DNA of 53,938 nt, from contig URCM01000006.1 in the NCBI GenBank assembly GCA_900546355.1, positions 1 through 53,938 on the forward strand, in the 5' to 3' direction. Shown piece by piece: positions 46,261 through 53,938 of this stretch. Every line of letters starts with the position of its first letter. Within the stretch, counting starts at the first letter, position 1. Source of the DNA: an uncultured Bacteroides sp. Its GTDB lineage: Bacteria; Bacteroidota; Bacteroidia; Bacteroidales; Bacteroidaceae. A program made the translations under genes and the position numbers. The notes beneath the pieces were generated by a model. That model was not told the origin of the DNA. It did not search any database and saw only the letters and a program-made list of their open reading frames with translations.

Positions 46261-47607
46261 TTACCGCACTTTCAGCCGGACAGTCTTCACCGGACGAAGG
46301 AAATAACTCCGCTTAGAACCGACAACAGAGATGCTGGAACTCCAAAAAGCAAAACTGGACAAACAATTGTTGCAAAGGTAACGGTCGCCTTCCTCTTCAT
46401 TGCAGTAAAATATTGCCAATCCATTTTCTAACAACAACTCATTTAAATCGTCAAGCGAATCTACGTATTGCGCAATAAAGTCTTTTGCCTCTTCCTTCGT
46501 AAATACCCGCCAGCCTTCAATGCCACTGATTTCATAATTAATCAATTCTTCTCTTCCCTGGGTCGCCGGCAGTTCCAACTGGTCGGGCGAAAGAATAAGG
46601 GCTTCACATTCTGTCGCCGATACATTCTCCGTCCTCCATACATAAAAGCCTTCCCAAATACTTTCCGCTTCAGGCAATTCCGAAACGAAATAAGTGTCAG
46701 TGCCATCAGATTCAATTCCCCCGTCTGGCTCTTCTTCATCAGTTCCGCCGCCGTCCGGATTATCTGGAATCACTTCACTGATACCGAACTCCACATCAAC
46801 GACCGGTCGCCAGCCTTCGGCTTGAAATTCCCCATTCAATGTAATGCCGTCTTTTATATTCCCTGTAAACTGATAAGGATAACCAGCCCGCAAAGCAGCT
46901 TGATACGTATAGCCATAGGTTTTATTGCCATCGGGCAATTCTATCTGCACCGACAAATGGGTAGAAGTGCTTTCATTCGGGAAAATATAAACGGTTTCAC
47001 TTATCCATTGCCCGTCTTCCTTAACGCAAGGCACTGTACACGATTGCTTGTCTTCTTTATAATTCCCGTCGAAAGCGATGCCCGAACTTACCGGAGAGAT
47101 GCCGACACTTACCTGAGTAGCTTCCGCAGGCACCTCGTTAATGACAAAACCAACCGAAGCTACAGCATACGACAAGGTCATTTGCACGGTGGTCGACTTC
47201 GTTAAATTCACTTGGGTCTGCGCTATCTGGATAGGAGCCTGCGCAAAATTAGACTCCTTGAGCGTAATGTAGCTACCGGGAGCTATATCGATTGGCATAA
47301 AATATTCATCTTCCGTAACTCCCGATAACAGGACAATGGTATATTTCCCTTCCGAAAGCTTTCGGCTGTAAGCCACCGATTCGTCAGCAATAATTTCTTG
47401 CCCCACACATTGCCCTTGCTCATTAAACAGATAAACGGTGAGCGGATAGTGGATAGGAGCATTGTTGTCACTTCGAGTGACCACCTGAACAGTATGCGGA
47501 TTATCCTCAATTACTCCATCCGCTTTCTCTTCAAGCTTATATTCTCCACAAGAACAAACCAATAGACTCAGGAGAATAGGCAGATAATAACATTTAATGT
47601 AACGCAT
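46261..47607 (-). CDS. FimB/Mfa2-like fimbrial anchor lipoprotein
   Basis: The 448-residue lipoprotein has a signal peptide with lipobox Cys20 (LVCSC). The body matches the FimB/Mfa2 family: a transthyretin-like beta domain (VQVVTRSDNN...HYPLTVYLFNEQGQCVGQEI, GKYTIVLLSGV), and LRAGYPYQFTGNIKDGITLNGEFQAEGW. These proteins anchor or terminate Mfa/Fim-type fimbriae on the surface. After an acidic linker (DNPDGGGTDEEEPDGG) comes a C-terminal domain of about 150 residues with aromatic and Cys residues (AIFYCNEEEGDRYLCNNCLSS), possibly a tip or adhesin module. No major fimbrillin gene lies next to it. Confidence 0.75.
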   Translation of the reverse strand: MRYIKCYYLPILLSLLVCSCGEYKLEEKADGVIEDNPHTVQVVTRSDNNAPIHYPLTVYLFNEQGQCVGQEIIADESVAYSRKLSEGKYTIVLLSGVTEDEYFMPIDIAPGSYITLKESNFAQAPIQIAQTQVNLTKSTTVQMTLSYAVASVGFVINEVPAEATQVSVGISPVSSGIAFDGNYKEDKQSCTVPCVKEDGQWISETVYIFPNESTSTHLSVQIELPDGNKTYGYTYQAALRAGYPYQFTGNIKDGITLNGEFQAEGWRPVVDVEFGISEVIPDNPDGGGTDEEEPDGGIESDGTDTYFVSELPEAESIWEGFYVWRTENVSATECEALILSPDQLELPATQGREELINYEISGIEGWRVFTKEEAKDFIAQYVDSLDDLNELLLENGLAIFYCNEEEGDRYLCNNCLSSFAFWSSSISVVGSKRSYFLRPVKTVRLKVR

Positions 47608-47673
47608 AATAAAAAGGTATGTTTTTTCTACCTATAAACGCAAGACTACCGATTTGTATAAGGCTGAAAGAAA

Positions 47674-49452
47674 TTAAAATCCCATTTCCTTACGCGATGA
47701 CTCTTGCACCTGTTCCATTACCCGCAAAAAATTACCTCCCCATATCAACCGGATATCTTTCTCGCTGTAACGCTCGTACAACAGCCGGCGGGTAAAGTTG
47801 ATTAACTCCGATGAATCATTACACCCGATAACGCCCCCGTCACCATCAAAATCCGTACCGATGCCTACGTGGTCGACTCCGATAAGATTCACGATGTGAT
47901 GTAAGTGTTCGACGGCATCGCAAATATCAGCAGGACGGTCTGTGCGCAGAAATCCACTATATAGACAAAGCTGCACAACTCCTCCTTTACGGGCGATGGC
48001 TTTCAGTTGTTCATCAGTCAGATTGCGGGGATGGTCGCACAAGGCACGACTGGATGAATGCGAGCAAACAACAGGCTGAAGACTGATATCCAACGCATCG
48101 TAGAAGCTACGTTCGCCCGCATGGGATAAGTCGACCAACATCCCCGTACGGTTCATCTCACGAATGACCCTTTCGCCAAAATCACTGACTCCCAATCCTT
48201 CTTCGTTATAACGTGCCGAGCCACAGATGTCATTGTTCCCATTATGGCAAAGAGTCATGTATACCACTCCCCGCCGGCGGAAATGTGCTACGTTGCACAA
48301 GTCTTTCCCAATAGCATATCCGTTTTCAATGCCCAACATGATGGCTTTCTTTCCCGCTTGCTTCAGGCGATACAAATCGGCAGGCTTATAAGCTATGTCT
48401 ACGGCTGTGCAATTCATAGCTACCATCCGTTCTATCTCATTCAATAATTGATCCGCTTTAGCTGTAGCAGCAAGCAAAGCCTCATCGGTACGTTCTTTTT
48501 GCGGAAGATAAGCTACCATGATAGTAGCGTCTTGCCGCCCTTCGGTCATTTTGTGCAAGTCGACCTTTATTTTCGGGTCACGTGTCGCAAAATTGATGTT
48601 TCGCTCAAAAAACATCGGGGTATCGCAATGCGAATCCAAAGTCAATATTTTACAATGAAGTGCTTTTGCCGCCCGAAAAGAAGCCGCTTCTTTCAAAAAC
48701 CAATCGAAAACAGGCATCATGCATTCATCGCCGTTCATAATGAAACATTCGGGATGCCATTGCACGCCAAGCATCGATTTATACTCAGTGCTTTCAATCG
48801 CTTCTACCACTCCATCGGCCGCACGCGCCGATATGCGGAATCCCGGTGCCGGGTCTTTCACAGCCTGATGATGAAACGAATTAACAGGCAAGACAACCTG
48901 TCCCATTATCTTTGCCAACATACTATCAGTTTCTATACAAACCGTATGCGAAGCAAACGCGCGGTCCATATCCTGACTATGTTTAAGGAGTTTACCTTCT
49001 ACCTGCGAATAAATGTCCTGATACAAGGTACCCCCCAATGCTACATTCATTATCTGTATACCTCGACAAATACCGAGAATAGGAATTTGCCGGTTGGCTG
49101 CCAGCCGTGCCAGCAATAATTCCTGACGGTCGCGGTAAGGATTAATACTGTGTAATTCTTTTATCGGCTCCTCTTTTAAGTACAACGGATTAATATCACC
49201 TCCGCCCGACAATAGAAGTCCGTCTATATGGTCAAGAAGGTTTATCAGAATGTTATCATCTTCAAATGGAGGAATAATAAAAGGGACTCCACCTGCTTTC
49301 AGAATGGAAGTATAATATCCCGGAGCAAGGCATAAATTTCCGTCACTGAAATTTCCGGTAATACCGATTACCGGTGCGTCTTTATGATTCGGGAACCGGC
49401 TGTGAAGTACATCATACTCCGGCTCGATGTCAAATGTTTGAAACGTTTTCAT
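47674..49452 (-). CDS. Fusion of C26 gamma-glutamyl hydrolase and M19 membrane dipeptidase
   Basis: The 592-residue protein joins two peptidase domains. The N-terminal half (about 1-240) is a class I glutamine amidotransferase-like C26 peptidase, as in PuuD: nucleophile Cys in LGICRGIQIMN, His in VQWHPE. The C-terminal half (about 265-592) is a zinc-dependent M19 dipeptidase: LDSHCDTP, LGIENGYAIG, CHNGNND, LVDLSHAGE, VCSHSSSRAL and GTDFDGDGG. Together they could split gamma-glutamyl bonds and then the resulting dipeptides, a plausible nutrient-peptide or glutathione-type pathway. No signal peptide is seen, so a cytoplasmic location is likely. It is divergent from ptb. Confidence 0.88.
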   Translation of the reverse strand: MKTFQTFDIEPEYDVLHSRFPNHKDAPVIGITGNFSDGNLCLAPGYYTSILKAGGVPFIIPPFEDDNILINLLDHIDGLLLSGGGDINPLYLKEEPIKELHSINPYRDRQELLLARLAANRQIPILGICRGIQIMNVALGGTLYQDIYSQVEGKLLKHSQDMDRAFASHTVCIETDSMLAKIMGQVVLPVNSFHHQAVKDPAPGFRISARAADGVVEAIESTEYKSMLGVQWHPECFIMNGDECMMPVFDWFLKEAASFRAAKALHCKILTLDSHCDTPMFFERNINFATRDPKIKVDLHKMTEGRQDATIMVAYLPQKERTDEALLAATAKADQLLNEIERMVAMNCTAVDIAYKPADLYRLKQAGKKAIMLGIENGYAIGKDLCNVAHFRRRGVVYMTLCHNGNNDICGSARYNEEGLGVSDFGERVIREMNRTGMLVDLSHAGERSFYDALDISLQPVVCSHSSSRALCDHPRNLTDEQLKAIARKGGVVQLCLYSGFLRTDRPADICDAVEHLHHIVNLIGVDHVGIGTDFDGDGGVIGCNDSSELINFTRRLLYERYSEKDIRLIWGGNFLRVMEQVQESSRKEMGF

Positions 49453-49478
49453 AAGTTAAATGTTTAGAGGAAACAAAG

Positions 49479-49486
49479 CAAAGATA
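49479..49486 (-). promoter_or_regulatory. -7 box of the C26-M19 gene
   Basis: TATCTTTG on the minus strand, 26 bp before the ATG. On the opposite strand CATCTTTG (49511-49518) could serve ptb. Confidence 0.5.
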
Positions 49487-49533
49487 GCGATAAATTCAGA
49501 TTTATTTCCCATCTTTGCTAAAAATCAGATGGT

Positions 49534-50463
49534 ATGGAACAGCTTCGAACTCTTTCCCAATTGGTAAACCGCTTACGCTCGTTGAATATCCGGCGGCGGG
49601 TAGCGGTGGTTTGCCCCAACGACCCGCATACTGAATATGTCATTATCCGCAGCTTACGCGAAGAGATAGCCGAATATTTATTAGTGGTCGATTCGGGGCA
49701 CAAAGAAATGGCATATCAATTAAGGAATGCATCGCCCGATTTTGTCCGAGTATACGAAGCCGCCACGCCCGATGACGCGGCGGCCTTAGCAGTAGAACTG
49801 GTACGTACCGGCGAAGCAGATATTTTAATGAAGGGACTGATCAATACCGACAACCTGCTACGAGCCATGCTGAAGAAAGACAGGGGACTGCTTCCCCCAG
49901 GAGGTGTATTGAGCCATGTAGCGGTGGCACAAGTGCCGCTTTACCATAAACTGCTACTGTTTTCTGACGCAGCGGTCATTCCCCGCCCTACCCTCGAACA
50001 GTTTCGCTCGATGATAACCCACGACATCGCTTTATGCCGGAAATTGGGCAACGAACAGCCTCGTGTCGCTTTGATACACTGCAGCGAAAAGATAAACGAG
50101 AAGTTTCCGCATACATTAAGCTACGTACAATTGAAAGAAGAAGCCACACAAGGACGGTTCGGCAAAGTCTTTATCGACGGACCGATGGACGCCAAGACGG
50201 CTTGCGACGCACATAGCGGTGAAATCAAAGGGTTATCTTCTCCCGTAATAGGCAATGCCGATGTCTTGATATTCCCTAACATCGAAGCAGGGAACACATT
50301 CTATAAAACCCTTTCCTTGTTCGGCGACGCCAACATGGCAGGGATGCTGACCGGCACCATCGCACCGGTAGTAGTGCCATCGCGCAGCGATTCGGGCAAC
50401 TCCAAATTCTATAGCTTGGCATTGGCGTGTCTGACAGGAAACCTAAAACAAGAAACCGTATGA
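49534..50463 (+). CDS. ptb: Phosphate butyryltransferase
   Basis: The 309-residue enzyme exchanges butyryl- or branched acyl-CoA with phosphate. The family pattern is clear: ILMKGLINTDNLLRAMLKKDRGLLPPGGVLSHVAVAQVP, HSGEIKGLSSPVIGNADVLIFPNIEAGNTFYKTL. Its stop codon overlaps the buk start (ATGA). Together the two enzymes convert acyl-CoA to the free acid with ATP production; in Bacteroidetes branched-chain acyl groups are likely substrates. Confidence 0.94.
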   Translation: MEQLRTLSQLVNRLRSLNIRRRVAVVCPNDPHTEYVIIRSLREEIAEYLLVVDSGHKEMAYQLRNASPDFVRVYEAATPDDAAALAVELVRTGEADILMKGLINTDNLLRAMLKKDRGLLPPGGVLSHVAVAQVPLYHKLLLFSDAAVIPRPTLEQFRSMITHDIALCRKLGNEQPRVALIHCSEKINEKFPHTLSYVQLKEEATQGRFGKVFIDGPMDAKTACDAHSGEIKGLSSPVIGNADVLIFPNIEAGNTFYKTLSLFGDANMAGMLTGTIAPVVVPSRSDSGNSKFYSLALACLTGNLKQETV

Positions 50464-51524
50464 AAATATTAGTCATCAATCCCGGCTCTACATCAACCAA
50501 GCTGGCGGTTTACGAAGATTTAACTCCCGTATGGCGCGAAAGCATCTTCCATTCTTCCCGCGAATTGACAAAGTTCCATCATATCAACGAACAATATGAC
50601 TACCGTCGCAACTGTATGCTCAACGCTTTGCTGCGTGCCAACATACCGATGGCTTTCGATGCCATCATCGCTCGGGGAGGATTATTGAGACCTACACCGG
50701 GAGGAGTATACCGCATCACCGAACTCATCAAACACGATTTGTGGCATTCACCCGTAGAACATGCTTCCAACCTTGCCGCATGGCTGGCAGACGAGTTTGC
50801 CCGGCAGATAGGATGTCCTTCGTTTATAGCAGACCCGGTAGTAACCGATGAGTTGCGCGGCATCGCCCGTCTTTCGGGCATCCCCGAACTGCCTCGCCAG
50901 TCTGTTTTCCATGCACTGAACAGCCGTGCCGTTTCACGCCGTTATGCCGCTTCCATCAAACGGAATTATGAAGAGCTCGATTTAGTGGTAGCTCATTTAG
51001 GCGGAGGCATCTCGGTCAGTGCGCATCACCACGGAAGAGTGGTCGATGTAAACAATGCTTTAGACGGAGAAGGCCCGTTCAGTCCCGAACGTGCCGGAAC
51101 CGTTCCTGCCCGCCAGTTAGTCGACCTATGCTTCAGCGGGAAATATACACAAAAAGAAATTCAGAAACTATTGAATGGCAAAGGGGGACTGATGGCCCAT
51201 TTAGGCACAACCGATGTGCAAACCATCGTACGCTGGGTACATGCAGGAAACAAAAAGCACAAGCTGATACTGGAAGCGATGGTTTATACCATCGCCAAGC
51301 AAATAGGTGCCATGCACGTAGCACTGCACGGACATACCGATGCCATTATCCTGACGGGAGGCATAGCCCACAATGCGTATGTCCTGTCATTGTTGCGCGA
51401 ATGGATAGAAGGGCTGGCGCGGATTGTGGTGATTCCCGGCGAAGACGAAATGGGCGCTTTGGCCATGAACGCCTTAGGAGTCTTAAAAGGCGAATTGCCC
51501 CTGCAAGAATATCGCAGTCAATAA
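50460..51524 (+). CDS. buk: Butyrate (branched-chain fatty acid) kinase
   Basis: The 354-residue enzyme belongs to the acetate/sugar kinase superfamily: phosphate 1 motif LVINPGSTSTKLAVYED, then LVVAHLGGGISVSAH, and the adenosine motif IILTGGIAHNAY. It generates ATP from acyl-phosphate. The start at 50460 overlaps ptb by 4 bp; an earlier in-frame Met at 50427 lies inside ptb and is unlikely. A perfect 14-bp hairpin follows the stop codon. Confidence 0.95.
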   Translation: MKILVINPGSTSTKLAVYEDLTPVWRESIFHSSRELTKFHHINEQYDYRRNCMLNALLRANIPMAFDAIIARGGLLRPTPGGVYRITELIKHDLWHSPVEHASNLAAWLADEFARQIGCPSFIADPVVTDELRGIARLSGIPELPRQSVFHALNSRAVSRRYAASIKRNYEELDLVVAHLGGGISVSAHHHGRVVDVNNALDGEGPFSPERAGTVPARQLVDLCFSGKYTQKEIQKLLNGKGGLMAHLGTTDVQTIVRWVHAGNKKHKLILEAMVYTIAKQIGAMHVALHGHTDAIILTGGIAHNAYVLSLLREWIEGLARIVVIPGEDEMGALAMNALGVLKGELPLQEYRSQ

Positions 51525-51536
51525 TCAGAAATCAAG

Positions 51537-51579
51537 AATGAAGAATAAGGCATCCGTTACAAATACCTTATTCTTCATT
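51537..51579 (+). terminator. Hairpin after buk
   Basis: AATGAAGAATAAGG and CCTTATTCTTCATT form a perfect 14-bp stem with a 15-nt loop, 12 bp after the stop codon. No strong T-tract on the plus strand follows. Confidence 0.7.
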
Positions 51580-51589
51580 CCTGACTATT

Positions 51590-51782
51590 AGAAACTGTTT
51601 TGAATTTATCGCGTGCTGATTTGGAATGTTTTTTGAAGCATTTCCGCTTCTGTGATGAAGAAGATAGCGGGCTATCTGACGAAGAGCAGAAACGGGAAGA
51701 ACCCCAAAACCGCCCAAAGCACACACGAAAACGGATACATCAAGACAAGAAAAACTTTTTGTAGAAAATCAAAACCGTTTCT
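51590..51782. mobile_element. MITE-like element, copy 2 (long form)
   Basis: It begins AGAAACTGTTTTGAATTT, nearly identical to copies 1 and 3 for about 40 bp, and ends in an imperfect inverted copy (AAATCAAAACCGTTTCT). The 193-bp interior has a short open frame from 51652 (KKIAGYLTKSRNGKN...) that could be a remnant of a transposase start, but it is not a credible gene. TATT flanks both ends, a possible target duplication. Its right end supplies a base of the DUF4491 stop codon. Confidence 0.7.
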
Positions 51783-52111
51783 TATTCCTCATTCCCTAAG
51801 TATTCGTGTTTTCGCCTCGGATTCATCGGGAACCAACCTTTCAGTACGCGTTCGCGTTGTTCGAATATCTCTTTGATACTCCAAAAAGAAGAAAAGGCGA
51901 ATACCCCCAACACGCTTGAAACGAGAATGTTGCCAACCAATACCGAGCCGATAATTCCTGCAATGCCCAATAGCAAGAACCACCACCAGCACCTCGTGCC
52001 GAAATAATATTCAGCTTTGATGACAATGGGATGAAACAATCCGATTATCAAAAATGTACAGATACCAATGACGATTCCTCCGATATGGCAAGTAGTAAGC
52101 CAATCCATCAT
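51782..52111 (-). CDS. DUF4491 family small membrane protein
   Basis: The 109-residue product has three membrane segments (HIGGIVIGICTFLIIGLFHP, WWWFLLLGIAGIIGSVLV, ILVSSVLGVFAFSSFW) and a conserved tail (SIKEIFEQRERVLKGWFPMNPRRK). This fits DUF4491, a family of unknown function. Its first codons overlap the Lrp gene stop codon, so the two are cotranscribed. The last base of the stop codon is part of the neighbouring MITE-like element. Confidence 0.82.
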   Translation of the reverse strand: MMDWLTTCHIGGIVIGICTFLIIGLFHPIVIKAEYYFGTRCWWWFLLLGIAGIIGSVLVGNILVSSVLGVFAFSSFWSIKEIFEQRERVLKGWFPMNPRRKHEYLGNEE

Positions 52112-52566
52112 CTACGGATAGGTATTTCTTTCTTAATGCTTTGTTCCAACGAAATCAAAGTTTCCGTAGCTGTCACGCCCGGTATTTCCTGAATCTTGGA
52201 ATTCAGCAATTCCATCAAGTGCTCATTATCGGTACAATACAATTTGGTCAGCATCGTGTAAGGACCTGTCGTGAAATGACATTCCACGATTTCAGGAATT
52301 TTCTCCAATTCAGCAACCACACTTTTATACATCGAGCCTTTCTCCAACTTGATACCTACATAAGTGCAAGTGCTATAGCCCAAGCTCTTAGGGTTCACAT
52401 GGTAACCCGATCCGATTATGACCCCTAAGTCAATCAGCCGTTGTACACGTTGATGGATAGCGGCGCGCGAAACGCCACATTCTGCTGCAACATCCTTAAA
52501 CGGGATGCGTGCGTTCTGCGAAATGATTTCCAGAATCTGTTTGTCGAGATTATCAATCTTTTCCAT
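52108..52566 (-). CDS. Lrp/AsnC family transcriptional regulator
   Basis: The 152-residue protein has the N-terminal helix-turn-helix (LDKQILEIISQNARIPFKDVAAECGVSRAAIHQRVQRLIDLGVI) and the C-terminal RAM ligand-binding domain (VVAELEKIPEIVECHFTTGPYTMLTKLY). It senses an amino acid or related effector and forms oligomers on DNA. Possible targets include the nearby ptb-buk pair (branched-chain metabolism), but that is inference. A -7 box (TATATTTG, 52609-52602) lies 35 bp upstream. Confidence 0.93.
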   Translation of the reverse strand: MEKIDNLDKQILEIISQNARIPFKDVAAECGVSRAAIHQRVQRLIDLGVIIGSGYHVNPKSLGYSTCTYVGIKLEKGSMYKSVVAELEKIPEIVECHFTTGPYTMLTKLYCTDNEHLMELLNSKIQEIPGVTATETLISLEQSIKKEIPIRR

Positions 52567-52601
52567 AAGAATTTATCAATCTTGTATTATCATATTGTAA
52601 G

Positions 52602-52609
52602 CAAATATA
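52602..52609 (-). promoter_or_regulatory. -7 box of the Lrp gene
   Basis: TATATTTG on the minus strand, 35 bp before the ATG; -33 box not clear. Confidence 0.45.
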
Positions 52610-52685
52610 GCAAAACTTTTTTAGGAAACAGCTATATTAGACAAAAAAACATATTTTTTCACAGAAAAAGAACAATTTATCACCG

Positions 52686-53093
52686 TCATTGGTTCAGCAA
52701 AGCAGACACGTCTTCCATCTTTCGTCTTCTTTCGAACGAAAAAGTATCACTATGTGTATCTAAAAAAGTAAGTAAATCGAGCACTTTTCCCCACAACATC
52801 CTTCGTTCCTCTTCTGACGTTTTGATAGTCGAATCAAAATAAAGCAATTCCGCCAGCAACTCCATGCGGTGCAAGTATTCTTTTTCGGGGAAACGCGCCT
52901 GTATATAGCCAATCAGGATATCAGAACTTGCCTCATAAAAGAAAGGCGCAGGCTGATGAAAAAAAGAGCGGTACATATCGTCTGTTTCCATTTGAAGGGT
53001 AGCCCCTTCTTGCTTCTCCCTCTTTTCCTTCAGTTTTTCAAGCGCTTCGAAAAACTGACGTATCAATCGCATAATATAGTCTCTTTCCAACAT
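52686..53093 (-). CDS. Hypothetical helical protein
   Basis: The 135-residue product starts at LERDYIMRLIRQFFEALEKL (Met at 53093; Met at 53141 is upstream in frame). It is soluble, predicted mostly helical and charged. The first 20 residues loosely resemble the start of a helical family known from Firmicutes (DUF6483), but I am not sure of the link. A -7 box (TATCTTTG, 53138-53131) lies about 38 bp upstream. Confidence 0.6.
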   Translation of the reverse strand: MLERDYIMRLIRQFFEALEKLKEKREKQEGATLQMETDDMYRSFFHQPAPFFYEASSDILIGYIQARFPEKEYLHRMELLAELLYFDSTIKTSEEERRMLWGKVLDLLTFLDTHSDTFSFERRRKMEDVSALLNQ

Positions 53094-53130
53094 TTTGACA
53101 GGCTTTTTGAAAATACAGTTTTTTGGAGCG

Positions 53131-53138
53131 CAAAGATA
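53131..53138 (-). promoter_or_regulatory. -7 box of the hypothetical gene
   Basis: TATCTTTG on the minus strand; it supports the start at 53093 rather than 53141, which would lie upstream of the transcript. Confidence 0.5.
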
Positions 53139-53309
53139 CAAGGTTTTCTTGAATAAATATCAGCTTTTACCGAAGAACTTTCAGAGATTATTTTCCAATA
53201 AGACAATGACAAAGTCATTGGGAAGAAAATATGAGAATCTTTCCAATCTTCTTGCCATTCTCGAAATAAAACCGTTACTTGTAAAAGTAATACTAAATAG
53301 CATAAAGAT

Positions 53310-53618
53310 ATGAAACGACCGCAAATCATATTGCGAATTAAAGAAGCGTTGCATCGGAATGAACCGGGATTGCAAATTGTTTTGTTCGGCAGCGAAGCAC
53401 GTGGAGACGCACGGGCAGACAGCGACATAGACTTATTGCTTTTAGTGGATAAAGAACCGGTTACATTAGCGGATAAAATGGCTTTGACCGCTCCTCTGTA
53501 TGACATTGAATTGGAAACCGGAATTCAAATTAATCCAATAGTGGAATCGTTACGTAAATGGGGAAAAAGATTTACTCCATTTTATGAAAATGTCATCAAA
53601 GAAGGGATATTGTTATGA
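53310..53618 (+). CDS. MNT-type nucleotidyltransferase antitoxin
   Basis: The 102-residue protein is a minimal nucleotidyltransferase: GSEARGDARADSDIDLLLLVD has the GS-x-RG signature (Gly27-Ser28) and Asp39/Asp41. In MNT-HEPN modules the MNT protein neutralises the HEPN RNase by AMPylating it. The gene is intact and overlaps the HEPN start by ATGA, so it was built for coupled translation. Its partner is broken here. Confidence 0.9.
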   Translation: MKRPQIILRIKEALHRNEPGLQIVLFGSEARGDARADSDIDLLLLVDKEPVTLADKMALTAPLYDIELETGIQINPIVESLRKWGKRFTPFYENVIKEGILL

Positions 53619-53917
53619 CTCCAGAACAGCGGTTTGACATAGTGGTATACAGAATGAAATCTGCTGAAGATTTGCTTGTTGAAATCAAAGACCATATAAG
53701 GCATGGATATTAACACAGCCATGAACCGGATGTATTACGCGTGTTTTTACGCCGTCAGCGCTTGCTTTTGCATTCGGAAATAGATGGCGTAAAAACTCAT
53801 GAAGGGGTCAGGCAAATGTTTGGCAAGCATTTTATCTTGACTGGAATTATACCCAAAGAATGGGGGCATTTTTATACTATCATTTTCAGAAGCTGTTTTG
53901 AATTTATCGTGCGATGA
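53615..53917 (+). pseudogene. HEPN toxin remnant, two frameshifts, 3' end replaced by a repeat
   Basis: The frame from 53615 encodes TPEQRFDIVVYRMKSAEDLL...IRHGY, then TAA at 53711. The homologous reading continues in a second frame (NTAMNRMYYACFYAVSA, from 53712) and a third (LLLHSEIDGVKTHEGVRQMF...GIIPKEWGHFYTIIF, from 53762), so two indels broke the gene. The RX5H RNase motif (RQMFGKH) is still visible in the third frame. From 53888 the sequence is the MITE-like repeat, and the frame ends in it at 53917, so the native C-terminus is missing. A functional toxin is not expected. Confidence 0.82.
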
Positions 53918-53938
53918 TTTGGGATGAGTTTTTGAGGC
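53888..53938 (+). mobile_element. MITE-like element, copy 3 (left end; cut by the window edge)
   Basis: AGAAGCTGTTTTGAATTTATCGTG-like end (one mismatch in the first 18 bases against copies 1 and 2), followed by the conserved inner words TGATTTGGGATG and TTTTTGAG. It sits inside the end of the HEPN gene and runs off the window. A full insertion sequence could begin here. Confidence 0.75.

Noticed and set aside
51652..51876. Plus-strand ORF of 74 codons starting in the MITE-like element
   Set aside because: It runs out of the element into the antisense of DUF4491; at most it is a remnant of a transposase N-terminus.

Overview
The window is a chromosomal segment of a Bacteroidales gut bacterium, most likely Bacteroides or Phocaeicola. 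Supporting evidence is the 16S rRNA fragment at the left edge, recurrent Bacteroidetes promoters (TTTG, about 20 nt, then TAnnTTTG), surface-type lipoproteins, and families typical of the group (BtuG/BtuH-like, DUF6261, DUF4831, DUF3332, DUF3109, DUF4491, FimB/Mfa2-like, TonB-type outer-membrane barrels). Species was not determined. All family calls come from reading the translations, without database searches.

Layout. 1-1.7 kb: 5' part of a 16S rRNA gene on the minus strand with two tandem rrn promoters. 1.7-7.5 kb: beta-carbonic anhydrase, then a cobalamin-uptake operon (riboswitch, btuB, a long btuG-like propeller lipoprotein, a btuH-like DUF4465 lipoprotein). 7.6-12.3 kb: alpha/beta hydrolase, a frameshifted response regulator, its histidine kinase, a DUF6261 gene, and directly upstream of that gene a tandem array of 42/43-nt units. 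12.3-15.5 kb: a HigBA-type toxin-antitoxin pair and a TonB-type barrel preceded by three 11-bp direct repeats. 15.6-22.8 kb: stand-alone AICAR transformylase, a second barrel with its ToxR-like membrane regulator (whose last codons carry four 11-bp repeats), a lipoprotein, an Rpn-type nuclease and a small barrel protein. 22.8-26.9 kb: hpt-adk-obgE-pgeF-B3/B4 operon. 27-35.6 kb: nnr, DUF4831, DUF3332, an MFS transporter, DUF3109, gpmI and a split and frameshifted lysO. 35.5-46.1 kb: rimP-nusA-infB-cvpA-sufBCDS, all on the minus strand. 46.2-53.9 kb: FimB/Mfa2-like lipoprotein, a C26-M19 fusion, ptb-buk, an Lrp regulator with DUF4491, a hypothetical gene, and a decaying MNT-HEPN toxin-antitoxin pair cut by a repeat at the right edge.

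Most genes are core metabolism or information processing. The accessory interest lies in non-coding DNA. The DUF6261-associated array has three rigidly spaced conserved boxes per unit and faint further units running down to the DUF6261 start codon. Two unrelated barrel genes share the same promoter architecture, with 11-bp direct repeats where a -33 box would sit. There is a MITE-like family whose ends overlap stop codons, a phased GTTTCA array, and several families of low-complexity inverted repeats between genes, some of them inside operons. The stretch from about 8.9 to 15.5 kb looks visibly more GC-rich than its surroundings. Three genes carry apparent frameshifts (response regulator, lysO, HEPN).
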